Of a stretch of 29,869 bases of DNA, positions 1 to 6,419 are shown piece by piece. This stretch comes from a virus: positions 1 to 29,869 of IMG/VR virus record IMGVR_UViG_3300020183_000334. One strand, written 5' to 3'. Below the pieces are notes generated by a model. That model was given only the letters and a program-made list of their open reading frames with translations, searched no databases and was not told where the DNA came from. Position 1 is the stretch's first letter. Each line of letters starts with the position of its first letter. Position numbers and translations under genes: made by a program.

Positions 1-123
1 AACTAAATCTGGATGCATACCATTGACCATCTTTGGGGGTTCATCCATAGGAAAACCTAGTGGAGATGGTTTTCCATCATAATACCCAATTTTTGATAGA
101 AATTGTTTGAATGTTGGTTTCAT
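1..123 (-). CDS. Conserved cyanophage-type protein, C-terminus cut by window edge
   Basis: The ATG is at 121-123 and the frame stays open for 41 codons to the window edge, so only the N-terminus is visible. It reads MKPTFKQFLSKIGYYDGKPS and goes on with a Pro-rich stretch (LGFPMDEPPKMVNG). A purine-rich GGAAAAAG lies just upstream of the ATG. It sits 44 bases downstream of the 690-residue gene on the same strand and may share its late transcript. I do not recognise a domain. That it belongs with virion or late genes is inferred from position only. Confidence 0.65.
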   Translation of the reverse strand, partial: MKPTFKQFLSKIGYYDGKPSPLGFPMDEPPKMVNGMHPDLV

Positions 124-167
124 TTTTCTTTTTCCGTGATTAATTTTTCTTCTGGTTTATAAGAGTT

Positions 168-2240
168 TTATTGATATTGGTTTGGAGACCATCTATCACC
201 CATTCCTCTTCCTTTTGAATTTTGTCCCATAGATCTTGCTGCAAGTTGCCTTGCTGCCTTTGCGGCATCAGCAGATTTCTTCAATGCATTCAATGCAGAT
301 GCAACTCTTGCAGATGCAGTCGGAACAGCAACAGATGTTGATCCTACCAATGCTCCAATACCAACAATTGCACCTAATGCAAATCCACCTCCAATAGCAG
401 CTGCTTTCCACTCATTATTCTTAGCATCAATCATATTTTGTTTTGCCTGAGCCTTCAAGTCTGATATTTGATTATCAATATCAGATAGTTGTTTCTGCAA
501 TTGTTGTGGATCTGGACCAGGCATTTCAGTAGATCCATACTTATCGGCAAAATCTTTTTCCGCAGAAGCCAATTGAACCTTAAGTTTATCAAGTGCTCTT
601 TGCATAGAAGGAGATGAATAATATTTTTGAGCATCTCCTGTGGTTTGTAATTTAGTACGAGTTTCAATCTCTTTCTTAAGAATATCTATTGTTTTTTGAT
701 CTCTGGATTGTGAGAGTGAAGTTGATGTAGTTGAAGGACTTAATTTACTAGCAGAACTTAATTCTTTCTTTAAATCATCAAATGCACTTCCAAGATCATT
801 GACAGAATTTTGATAGTCTGTTGCAGTTTTTTGAATCTCTGCCTGAGACTCTTGTGATGGTGGTTGATAATCAGTTACTTCAACACCGGGAGTATCACCA
901 CTTTCTCCAGGAGGAACTGCACCAGATCCAGGGAATGCTTCTCCAAATATTTTTTCAACATACTCATCAGATGCTTTTAACATCTCTTTGAGTTTCTGTT
1001 TCTTTTCTGCCTCGGACAATCCAGCAAAACCAGGATCTGTTCTTATAAAAGAAGTTGCTTCTGGACTATCTAATGGAACAAATACATTCATTGGAGTTTT
1101 TCTTTGGAAACTTATGTTTGAAATGCCATAAGTAGAAGCACCAGAAAACTGTAGATAAATTGATTGTCCGATGTAAATATAATCTGCGGATGTCATATAT
1201 CCCAATCCTGCAGGGGGATCCTCATCCAAACTCCAATACTTAGTTCCCCCAGAAATAGGTCCAGGAGGTCCTTCAACTTCACTTCCAGGACCCCATCCAA
1301 TAGTGTCATTCAAAATATTATCCCAAAAAAATCTACCCATGCTATACCAAGATGGTTGTTGTGCACTAGGATCTTTATCAATCATTTGATCAAATGGAAC
1401 ATTGATAAAGAAATCAAGGAGATTTGTATATGATGACGTTAGTGGAAAATTGTTTATTCCAGATACTGCCAGTTGTTTCCCGATAAACTGTTTTCCATCT
1501 AATCCTTGACCTTCACTTGTTGCATCATATAAGTAGAATTGAACATTTTTACCCTGAGCTTCTTTAGGTAAATTAAATGTTTGCTTAGTTAAAGAAGTTG
1601 GACCAGAAGGAGTCATCACTGTAATGTCTCCAAATTCGCCAGTATCATTATTATAATAAGCCAAAACTAAGTTAGATACTGGAGTCACTCCTCCATTAGA
1701 GTCTGTTCCTCTCAAACCAGTTATTGAGATAGTATCAACGATAGAAGTATCTACAGGATTTAAAGTTACCGTCCTGAAAGTTTGACTATCTTTTCCATTA
1801 AAAGATAGATAACTATCCCCAACATCAAATCCACCATTAATACCACTTCCAGATCCACTGTTTGCAATGCGAGTACTAGGAAGAGATCCATAATTTCCAA
1901 AAGAGTCTCCCTGACCCAAACTTGAGTAAACACTAGAGTCTCCACCAGGAAGAGAAGTCAAGTCAACATCACCAGTTGCAGGCAATGTTGTCAGGAACAT
2001 CCCATCAGATGTCATACCCTCTGATATTTCAAATCTCCAATTCGAAAATAATGGACTATTTTTATATTTTAATTCTTCAATAATTTTTTTATTTTTCTCT
2101 TCTAGAATTCTTTTTTGTACTAGTTTATCGTGATGTTTCTGTTTAACATCATTCATATCAATGTGTCTAAGAGCTCTTGAATAAACATTCATGGGAAGAA
2201 AGGATATGAATAATACGGATAACAATGATTTCACACGCAT
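168..2240 (-). CDS. Large secreted or virion-associated protein, function unknown
   Basis: This 690-residue protein starts with a signal-peptide-like segment (MRVKSLLSVLFISFLPMNVYS) and a charged helix at about 25-60. A Gly/Ser/Thr-rich beta-type region follows at about 75-290, containing SFNGKDSQTFRTVTLNPVD and looking like a carbohydrate-binding or adhesion-type beta domain. Residues about 450-610 are Gln/Ser/Lys-rich and coiled-coil prone. A Gly/Ala hydrophobic segment at about 617-640 could be a membrane or fusion helix, and the tail is basic. An AATAAATA late promoter lies 24 bases upstream, so it is probably made late. A structural or exported adhesin-like role is inference; I recognise no named family. 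Confidence 0.85.
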   Translation of the reverse strand: MRVKSLLSVLFISFLPMNVYSRALRHIDMNDVKQKHHDKLVQKRILEEKNKKIIEELKYKNSPLFSNWRFEISEGMTSDGMFLTTLPATGDVDLTSLPGGDSSVYSSLGQGDSFGNYGSLPSTRIANSGSGSGINGGFDVGDSYLSFNGKDSQTFRTVTLNPVDTSIVDTISITGLRGTDSNGGVTPVSNLVLAYYNNDTGEFGDITVMTPSGPTSLTKQTFNLPKEAQGKNVQFYLYDATSEGQGLDGKQFIGKQLAVSGINNFPLTSSYTNLLDFFINVPFDQMIDKDPSAQQPSWYSMGRFFWDNILNDTIGWGPGSEVEGPPGPISGGTKYWSLDEDPPAGLGYMTSADYIYIGQSIYLQFSGASTYGISNISFQRKTPMNVFVPLDSPEATSFIRTDPGFAGLSEAEKKQKLKEMLKASDEYVEKIFGEAFPGSGAVPPGESGDTPGVEVTDYQPPSQESQAEIQKTATDYQNSVNDLGSAFDDLKKELSSASKLSPSTTSTSLSQSRDQKTIDILKKEIETRTKLQTTGDAQKYYSSPSMQRALDKLKVQLASAEKDFADKYGSTEMPGPDPQQLQKQLSDIDNQISDLKAQAKQNMIDAKNNEWKAAAIGGGFALGAIVGIGALVGSTSVAVPTASARVASALNALKKSADAAKAARQLAARSMGQNSKGRGMGDRWSPNQYQ

Positions 2241-2263
2241 GGTTCTTGCAAAACCGTTTTACC

Positions 2264-2271
2264 TATTTATT
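2264..2271 (-). promoter_or_regulatory. T4-type late promoter (AATAAATA)
   Basis: Read on the minus strand this is AATAAATA, one mismatch from the T4 late box TATAAATA. It lies 24 bases before the ATG of the 690-residue gene. Confidence 0.55.
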
Positions 2272-2311
2272 ATAACAAATAATCTAAATATTTAAAACTG
2301 CTTTCCCATCA

Positions 2312-2503
2312 ATGCCAAGGGAATGGAATACTCCTGTCAGGGAACCTTGGAACGCACCTATACATAATATACTCAAAGCAATAGATAATCACACCCAAGA
2401 ATACTTCAAGAGTGGTGATAAATGGCATTTAGAAAAAGCAGATATGTTAAGAAACTATCTGACAGAATTAAAAACTTGGATTCATAATCAAGAAGGAAGA
2501 TGA
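2312..2503 (+). CDS. Small conserved cyanophage-type protein
   Basis: A 63-residue soluble protein starting MPREWNTPVREPWNAPIHNI, then an Asp/Glu/Lys-rich helix ending LKTWIHNQEGR. It is one of the few + strand genes and is transcribed divergently from the 690-residue gene. A TCTAAATA box about 30 bases upstream resembles a late promoter. No clear ribosome-binding site precedes the ATG. The Trp/Pro-rich N-terminus resembles small conserved cyanophage proteins, but I know of no function. Confidence 0.7.
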   Translation: MPREWNTPVREPWNAPIHNILKAIDNHTQEYFKSGDKWHLEKADMLRNYLTELKTWIHNQEGR

Positions 2504-2670
2504 GATCTACACTTCTCCTTGGACTATTAGTAATGAGACTAATCACCAACGAAGGAGTATTCAATGAAGGAAGAAGATCGCAACCAAAAAGACAACCAGC
2601 AGAAGTCATTAGATTCATCAAAAGACCAGCAAAACGTGGTAGGAAAAAAGCATGGTTCTATTCTGAATAA
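2500..2670 (+). CDS. Possible 56-residue overlapping ORF, hydrophobic N-terminus
   Basis: An ATG at 2500 overlaps the stop of the 63-residue gene (ATGA), and the upstream AGAAGGAAG could act as a ribosome-binding site. The product has a hydrophobic start (MRSTLLLGLLVMRLI) and a very basic C-terminal half (RGRKKAWFYSE). It overlaps the first 107 bases of the 108-residue gene in another frame. It could be a real nested gene or just the leader region of that gene. There is no lipobox Cys, so it is not an obvious Rz1-type spanin. Confidence 0.3.
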   Translation: MRSTLLLGLLVMRLITNEGVFNEGRRSQPKRQPAEVIRFIKRPAKRGRKKAWFYSE

Positions 2671-2890
2671 ACTTATCTTTATTATTTGCGCTTCTATAAT
2701 TGGATTCGTAGGATTAAACTTTGTTGCATGTAATTTTATGATTCCGGGAACAACAAATCATGCAAACCTTCTAGGTGGACTAAAAAATCCTCCACCAACA
2801 GATTGCAAAGAATCTGAAAGAAGAGGATTTGAAACTTTATTGACTATTTTAACTACGGTAATTGCACTAAGAACAAGGGTAGAAGATTAA
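2564..2890 (+). CDS. Small membrane protein, holin or spanin-like candidate
   Basis: A 108-residue protein. A strong ribosome-binding site (GAAGGAG) 8 bases before the ATG fixes the start. Residues 1-32 are charged, about 34-58 form a transmembrane helix (LIFIICASIIGFVGLNFVA), then comes a Pro/Gly-rich linker (LLGGLKNPPPTDCKESERRG) and a second hydrophobic stretch (LLTILTTVIALRT). It converges with the lysozyme gene, sharing stop-codon bases at 2887-2890. Two hydrophobic segments beside an endolysin suggest a lysis role, but this is inference from position. Confidence 0.75.
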   Translation: MKEEDRNQKDNQQKSLDSSKDQQNVVGKKHGSILNKLIFIICASIIGFVGLNFVACNFMIPGTTNHANLLGGLKNPPPTDCKESERRGFETLLTILTTVIALRTRVED

Positions 2891-3372
2891 GAACTCCAAA
2901 GTTTACCTTCGGCACCTCTTCTTCTTAACAATCCAACTTCAACATCAGTACCAGGATTACGGTACATCTTTAGAGTGTTGGGAACATTACTCCATTCTTT
3001 ATTTCTAAGAACTCTGCTTATAGTATTAAAACCGGAAGACCCGTAGAAACGAGCACCAAGATTATAAGCAAAAGAAAGAAGAGCTCCTTTTTGATTATCA
3101 TTCATCTCATTCCAGTATGGGATCTTTTGTAGGTGTGGTAGAAATCTTTGTTCAATATCAAACATTAACAAATCATCTGCTTCCACTTGACTAATTGTTT
3201 CTTTTAGATGAAATGGTTGTCCATTTCTCTTACGAGTAGAACCCCAACCAATAGTGATTGGAAGTCTTCCTGTAAGAGGATCTGGATATGCCTCTAAGTG
3301 ACAACCCTCAAACTCTTTGATTAAATCGACACCACACTGAGGAACTTGCGATGTCGATTCTACTTTTTTGCT
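2887..3372 (-). CDS. GH24 lysozyme module, reached by -1 frameshift from the C39 gene
   Basis: This frame encodes a complete GH24 (T4/P22-type) lysozyme that cleaves the peptidoglycan glycan backbone. The catalytic Glu lies in VDLIKEFEGCHLEAYPD, the Asp in YPD, and TIGWGST follows. The C-terminal half has the family pattern NDNQKGALLSFAYNLG and GLLRRRGAEGKLW. The frame is closed upstream by TGA at 3373-3375. Between that stop and the catalytic Glu there is no ATG, GTG or TTG, so it cannot start by itself with its active site. It overlaps the end of the C39-peptidase frame at an A AAA AAG site, so the likely product is a fusion of about 390 residues. A one-base homopolymer sequencing error, or a rare start codon such as ATC or ATT, are the alternatives. 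Confidence 0.85.
   Translation of the reverse strand, partial: SKKVESTSQVPQCGVDLIKEFEGCHLEAYPDPLTGRLPITIGWGSTRKRNGQPFHLKETISQVEADDLLMFDIEQRFLPHLQKIPYWNEMNDNQKGALLSFAYNLGARFYGSSGFNTISRVLRNKEWSNVPNTLKMYRNPGTDVEVGLLRRRGAEGKLWSS
3324..3369 (-). promoter_or_regulatory. Programmed -1 ribosomal frameshift signal (slippery site + hairpin)
   Basis: Minus-strand A AAA AAG (3369-3363) lies in the exact X XXY YYZ phase of the C39 frame (GCA AAA AAG TAG). Shifting back one base gives AAA AAA GTA GAA and enters the lysozyme frame. Three bases after the heptamer starts a 13-bp stem, AATCGACATCGCA paired with TGTGGTGTCGATT (3359-3347 with 3336-3324, two G-U pairs), around a 10-base loop. A GGGGAAG about 12 bases upstream could act as a dnaX-like internal Shine-Dalgarno. 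All three parts of the E. coli dnaX signal are therefore present. That it is used is inference. Confidence 0.8.
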
Positions 3373-4058
3373 TCAAATATTCTTCCCCACCCAGATTTAG
3401 GATCATCTGGAGTCCATCTCTTTTCAAGATCAGATCTCTTATAAACTGCACCTTTGCCATTAGTAACTGCACTAGTATATCCATCATTTAGGGAACCATA
3501 GGGATCATTCACAACATAATCATCACCTTTCTTACCAATCACAACTACCATGTGTCCACCCGTGGGGCGAGAAAGAGTCCCCCTATGAAGAATACCAATA
3601 ACAACAGGTCTTCCAGCGGCAAGCTCACGATCAAGATCAGCAAAAGAAAGATTGTAACTGAAGTGTGATTTGATACCGTAAGAGTCCAGAACTTTTGTCT
3701 GAACTGTGTGATCAGTCGTATCACCGACTGAGAATACTTTTCTAACATAGGCATCATCGCCTTTAGGTCCTACTAGAGTGCCAGGTTTGAAATACTCTAA
3801 ACACATAGCACAAGCAGAAGAATTACAGGTTCTTTGAGCATCTCTGTAATTATCTGTCTGTGGATAGAAAGGAACGTTGAGAACTCCTGGAATTGTTGGT
3901 TCTGCTTTTGTTCTGTAAATTCTTACCCAGTTTGCCGAGCCATCCATTAACTCTGGGCATTTATCTGCTAAGTCAACCTCAAGTTGCTCTACTGCAGCAA
4001 CATGTTTTGGATTTTTTTCGTCGTAATACTTGAAAAAATTATGGAGATCTATAAGCAT
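3360..4058 (-). CDS. C39-like papain-fold peptidase, N-terminal half of a lysis fusion
   Basis: 232 residues from the ATG at 4056-4058. A GTG at 4079 is also in frame but sits too close to the late promoter box at 4082-4089. It has the C39 (Peptidase_C39_2-like) triad pattern: Gln67 in NVPFYPQTDN, catalytic Cys78 in RTCNSSACAM, His169 in GGHMVVVIG and Asn184/Asp185 in VVNDPYG. The first 45 residues are a short helical region. Such domains cleave Gly-rich or peptidoglycan peptides. The zero-frame product ends FEAKK-stop right after the A AAA AAG site, so ribosomes would make this alone or, after -1 slippage, a C39-lysozyme fusion attacking both peptide and glycan bonds. Late transcribed. The peptide substrate is unknown. 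Confidence 0.85.
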   Translation of the reverse strand: MLIDLHNFFKYYDEKNPKHVAAVEQLEVDLADKCPELMDGSANWVRIYRTKAEPTIPGVLNVPFYPQTDNYRDAQRTCNSSACAMCLEYFKPGTLVGPKGDDAYVRKVFSVGDTTDHTVQTKVLDSYGIKSHFSYNLSFADLDRELAAGRPVVIGILHRGTLSRPTGGHMVVVIGKKGDDYVVNDPYGSLNDGYTSAVTNGKGAVYKRSDLEKRWTPDDPKSGWGRIFEAKK

Positions 4059-4081
4059 TATTGTATCCAAACCCTGCACTA

Positions 4082-4089
4082 TATTTATG
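4082..4089 (-). promoter_or_regulatory. T4-type late promoter (CATAAATA)
   Basis: CATAAATA on the minus strand directly follows the U-tract of the hli operon terminator and precedes the C39-lysozyme gene. It would start RNA near 4075, which favours the ATG at 4058 as the translation start. Confidence 0.6.
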
Positions 4090-4093
4090 AAAA

Positions 4094-4115
4094 AAGGAGG
4101 GTTTTACCCCTCCTT
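4094..4115 (-). terminator. Rho-independent terminator of the hli operon
   Basis: Minus strand: AAGGAGGG stem, 6-base loop, CCCTCCTT, then a run of T. It lies about 25 bases after the second hli stop codon. Confidence 0.85.
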
Positions 4116-4139
4116 CAATCAAACATAGTAATCTCTATT

Positions 4140-4247
4140 TCACCAAATTCCGGGAATGATTTGACCAGTCAGGGCATAAGAACCCATAGCGGCAACGATA
4201 CCAATCATCGCTGCCCAACCATTAATACGTTCTGCGCGTTCGTTCAT
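4140..4247 (-). CDS. hli: High-light-inducible protein (short Hli)
   Basis: A 35-residue Hli/CAB-type single-helix protein. The core AERINGWAAMIGIVAAMGSY is followed by ALTGQIIPG, matching the family pattern AExxNGRxAMxGxxA...TGxxxxG. The Trp in NGW replaces the usual Arg. Hli proteins sit in the thylakoid membrane, bind chlorophyll and carotenoid, and protect photosystem II during infection. The ATG overlaps the stop of the preceding gene (ATGA) and has a good AAGGAG site. At 35 residues it is about half the usual length and lacks the N-terminal extension. It is the last gene of a four-gene coupled operon, followed by a terminator. Confidence 0.9.
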   Translation of the reverse strand: MNERAERINGWAAMIGIVAAMGSYALTGQIIPGIW

Positions 4248-4555
4248 TTGTTTTCTCCTTGATAAGGGTGTTGTTGTTTAAGTTCAGGATTTGGTTGTGA
4301 AGGGACAACGGGGTTCCTTGATTTATTTTTAATTACGATGAAAGCATCGTTCTGATAAGTTACGGTTCCGAATGGTTTTGCCCATTTAGGGTTTGCATTT
4401 GGACTAGTAGAAGTTCCTGTTACTGCTACTCCACCAATCTCTACAGAGAGTTCATCATCAGCACTCCATCCAAGTTTTTGGAGAGCAACAGCAAACTGAC
4501 CTAGCATACCTGGTGTTCCCATAACATTTTCTTCTGGTTCAAGATTTCCAATCAT
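4244..4555 (-). CDS. Hypothetical protein in the hli operon
   Basis: 103 residues from the ATG at 4553-4555, which overlaps the preceding stop by one base (TGATG). A TTG one codon earlier is less likely. The N-terminal half (MLGQFAVALQKLGW, DDELSVEIGGVAVTG) and the middle (GTVTYQNDAFIVIKN) look like a small soluble alpha/beta domain. The C-terminus is Pro/Gln-rich and disordered. I recognise no family. Placement between membrane photoprotection genes and translational coupling suggest co-expression with Hli, not a known function. Confidence 0.75.
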   Translation of the reverse strand: MIGNLEPEENVMGTPGMLGQFAVALQKLGWSADDELSVEIGGVAVTGTSTSPNANPKWAKPFGTVTYQNDAFIVIKNKSRNPVVPSQPNPELKQQHPYQGENK

Positions 4556-4641
4556 CAATATGTTTCAGAAAGTTGATTTACAGCATAACCTAAAATCACA
4601 AAAAAAGCAACTGATGTGACTGTAAAAATTACTTCAGTCAT
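4555..4641 (-). CDS. 28-residue single-helix membrane peptide in the hli operon
   Basis: Too short for normal gene calling. The ATG at 4639-4641 overlaps the stop of the upstream hli gene by one base, and its own stop overlaps the next ATG by one base. The product is one membrane helix (VIFTVTSVAFFVILGYAV) ending NQLSETY. Its size and shape recall the small single-helix subunits of photosystem or cytochrome complexes (Psb/Pet peptides), but the sequence does not match one I can name. Confidence 0.65.
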   Translation of the reverse strand: MTEVIFTVTSVAFFVILGYAVNQLSETY

Positions 4642-4850
4642 CAGAAGACACCGAAGAAGAGTTTACCAGTGAGAGCATAAGAAATAGCCCCAGCAATAAT
4701 ACCGAGCATTGCCCAACGTCCATTCATTTTCTCCGCTTTCTCAGCATAAGGTTCGATACCATAACGCTCAAGATCCTCCTTAGTCATATACATCGAAGGC
4801 TCTTTGGCAAACATATTCATTTGCCCAAACTCGTTTTTAGTTACAGTCAT
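4641..4850 (-). CDS. hli: High-light-inducible protein (Hli)
   Basis: 69 residues from the ATG at 4848-4850. Upstream codons are in frame but contain the promoter. The N-terminal part (GIEPYAEKAEKMNGRWAM) leads into the Hli helix LGIIAGAISYALTGKLFFG, with Asn and Arg of NGRWAM as chlorophyll-ligand positions; the Glu usual before xxTG is replaced (ISYALTG). It acts in the thylakoid to dissipate excess light and keep photosynthesis running in the infected cell. It is the first gene of the operon, under a perfect sigma70-type promoter 28 bases upstream, so early expression is likely. Confidence 0.92.
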   Translation of the reverse strand: MTVTKNEFGQMNMFAKEPSMYMTKEDLERYGIEPYAEKAEKMNGRWAMLGIIAGAISYALTGKLFFGVF

Positions 4851-4877
4851 TTTCGTTTTATTACGAATTGTTACACA

Positions 4878-4906
4878 ATTATATAGCAAAAAGAAAGGGG
4901 TGTCAA
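4878..4906 (-). promoter_or_regulatory. Consensus sigma70 promoter of the hli operon
   Basis: Minus strand TTGACA (4906-4901), 17-base spacer, TATAAT (4883-4878): a 12/12 consensus match. The -35 box lies in the loop and 3' arm of the upstream terminator hairpin. Confidence 0.9.
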
Positions 4907-4915
4907 GCACCCCTT
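4895..4915 (-). terminator. Terminator of the 261-residue gene, overlapping the hli promoter
   Basis: Minus strand AAGGGGTG, loop CTTGA, CACCCCTT, then TCTTTTT. The loop plus the first two bases of the 3' arm read TTGACA, the -35 box of the hli promoter. Confidence 0.85.
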
Positions 4916-4942
4916 AAGATTTTGTTTAGATTCTCTGACTTA

Positions 4943-5728
4943 TCATCCAATAATACTCTGTCTCCACTCTTCACTCATATTTACCATAATTGCTTCTGCT
5001 GCTTCTGGTGTTTCAGCGTATCCTTCATCAAGTAAGTGTGAGAGGATGATGTCGTAGAGGTCATATTCTTCATTTCTTGGATTTGGACCTTTCCACTGAT
5101 CCGTTTTTCCACCTCTAGTTCTCTTATCGTCTTTACGAATTGGAGACTGATAAAGATTTGATTTTTCGTCAGATGCTCCAGGTTTAGGAGTTCCTCTAGT
5201 TCTTCTCAACTGACCAAGTGTTTGCTTTTTACCTTTATCAGTTCTTACTGGTAAATCACGGAACTTGTGAGTGGATTTGTCTTTGCTCTTTGAAGCACTA
5301 GATTGTTCATCGTCAGTAGATTTCATATTACCATATCTAGCATAATCTTTATCTGTTGGAGATTTTGAAAGGTCTTCTACACCAGTTCTTTCTCTCTTTG
5401 CCCTGTTTTTTTCTGCTGGTGTATGCCCACTTTGAAGTGGATTTTTAGGGTCATTCCAAGGAACTTTTCCTTCCTTCATTTCTTCTGCTGCTTTTCTTTC
5501 TGCCTTCTTTTTTGCCAGTTCTGCTCCTCTTTTTCTTTTTTCTATAGTCTTTAGTTGACTGATATCTTTATTAGCAACACCTTTAACAAAAGCACCAACC
5601 AGAGATTTTACATTCTTCTTAGCATACTCGTTTGCTCTTTCAGGAGTATCTAATACTTCATCAAGTTGTTGATTTTTAACAACTTCCATATATGCTTCTT
5701 GAAGACTACGAAAATCTTGTGCGTCCAT
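4943..5728 (-). CDS. Lys/Arg/Glu-rich virion-associated candidate with LLDEGYA module
   Basis: 261 residues, mostly charged and low-complexity (ELAKKKAERKAAEEMKEG, long Lys/Arg/Ser/Asp stretches) and so probably disordered. The last 40 residues form a compact module (LYDIILSHLLDEGYAE...AIMVNMSEEWRQSIIG). The N-terminus MDAQDFRSLQEAYMEVV is a short helix. The 252-residue protein at 22164-22922 shares both the N-terminal helix pattern and the HLLDEGYA...IM..MSE.W.QSI module, so the two are paralogues. A late promoter at 5749-5756 suggests a virion role. No function is known to me. Confidence 0.85.
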   Translation of the reverse strand: MDAQDFRSLQEAYMEVVKNQQLDEVLDTPERANEYAKKNVKSLVGAFVKGVANKDISQLKTIEKRKRGAELAKKKAERKAAEEMKEGKVPWNDPKNPLQSGHTPAEKNRAKRERTGVEDLSKSPTDKDYARYGNMKSTDDEQSSASKSKDKSTHKFRDLPVRTDKGKKQTLGQLRRTRGTPKPGASDEKSNLYQSPIRKDDKRTRGGKTDQWKGPNPRNEEYDLYDIILSHLLDEGYAETPEAAEAIMVNMSEEWRQSIIG

Positions 5729-5748
5729 TTTTGATAATACTTTTTAGT

Positions 5749-5756
5749 TATTTATT
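5749..5756 (-). promoter_or_regulatory. T4-type late promoter (AATAAATA)
   Basis: Minus-strand AATAAATA, 20 bases before the ATG of the 261-residue gene. Confidence 0.55.
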
Positions 5757-5764
5757 AGAGTAAG

Positions 5765-6394
5765 TTATCTACCAAGAACCCAATTTTCACCAGGACAATC
5801 TAGTGATATTGTAGTATTACCTTTACCATCGTTCCACCATTTCTTTCCATAATGAGAATGATTTTCTCCACATTTTCCCTTATGTATTTCACTTAATTTT
5901 CTTTTGGTTTCTGTAGAAAGTGGTTTTCCTTTCTTCTTCATACTAATTTTTTTCTTGGTTTCTTCTGAATGAGATTTACCATAAAAATGATTATTTTCTC
6001 CTCTATTTGCCTCACTATTTTTTCTTCTATGTTCTTCCGATTGTTTTCTACCATAACCAGGATTATTTTTCCCCTTCATTCTTTCACCATGTCTTCTTTT
6101 AAATTCTTCACTTTTCAAAGAACCAGAAGAACCTTCACCACCATTAGTCCTATTTCTCAATATTCCAGTTCCTAAATCTTTTCTACCAAGAACTGAAATC
6201 ATATACTCTTCGTGATTGAATGCTTCCTCTTCTGTCAAATTTTGTTTAAGAAATATAATTTTGGATTTATCTTTTGGTTTTTTTATTTTTCTATTAGAAG
6301 AGTAAATTCTACCTTTAACTCCTTTACCAATATAGTAAGGAGTTTTATCTTCTCGCAAATATGCGTAAGTATAAAACCTATTATGGTCTTTCAT
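5765..6394 (-). CDS. GIY-YIG homing endonuclease with NUMOD3 repeats
   Basis: 209 residues. The N-terminal GIY-YIG nuclease domain shows FYTYAYLREDKTPYYIGKG (the two GIY/YIG-type strands) and a Glu-bearing region ALL-like (LTEEEAFNHEEYMISVLG). Three or four NUMOD3 DNA-binding repeats follow: GKNNPGYGRKQSEEHRRK, GENNHFYGKSHSEETKKK and GENHSHYGKKWW. Free-standing GIY-YIG endonucleases cut a specific site in a related genome and copy themselves in. It has its own exact TATAAATA late promoter 26 bases upstream. It lies between a virion-type gene and the porin; the target site is unknown. Confidence 0.92.
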   Translation of the reverse strand: MKDHNRFYTYAYLREDKTPYYIGKGVKGRIYSSNRKIKKPKDKSKIIFLKQNLTEEEAFNHEEYMISVLGRKDLGTGILRNRTNGGEGSSGSLKSEEFKRRHGERMKGKNNPGYGRKQSEEHRRKNSEANRGENNHFYGKSHSEETKKKISMKKKGKPLSTETKRKLSEIHKGKCGENHSHYGKKWWNDGKGNTTISLDCPGENWVLGR

Positions 6395-6419
6395 CTGCTC
6401 TTAAATTGGTTCGCAATAC

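Noticed and set aside
2887-3186. Stand-alone lysozyme starting at the internal GTG at 3184-3186
   Set aside because: It would lack the catalytic Glu, Asp and TIGWG motif encoded upstream; the full domain needs the frame back to 3363.
3545-3757. Hydrophobic minus-strand ORF inside the C39 gene
   Set aside because: It lies in the third frame, matches neither domain and has no ribosome-binding site; it is a shadow of the C39 coding frame.
4851-4910. N-terminal extension of the first hli gene
   Set aside because: These codons contain the TATAAT and most of the spacer; the Hli fold and transcript start fit the ATG at 4850.
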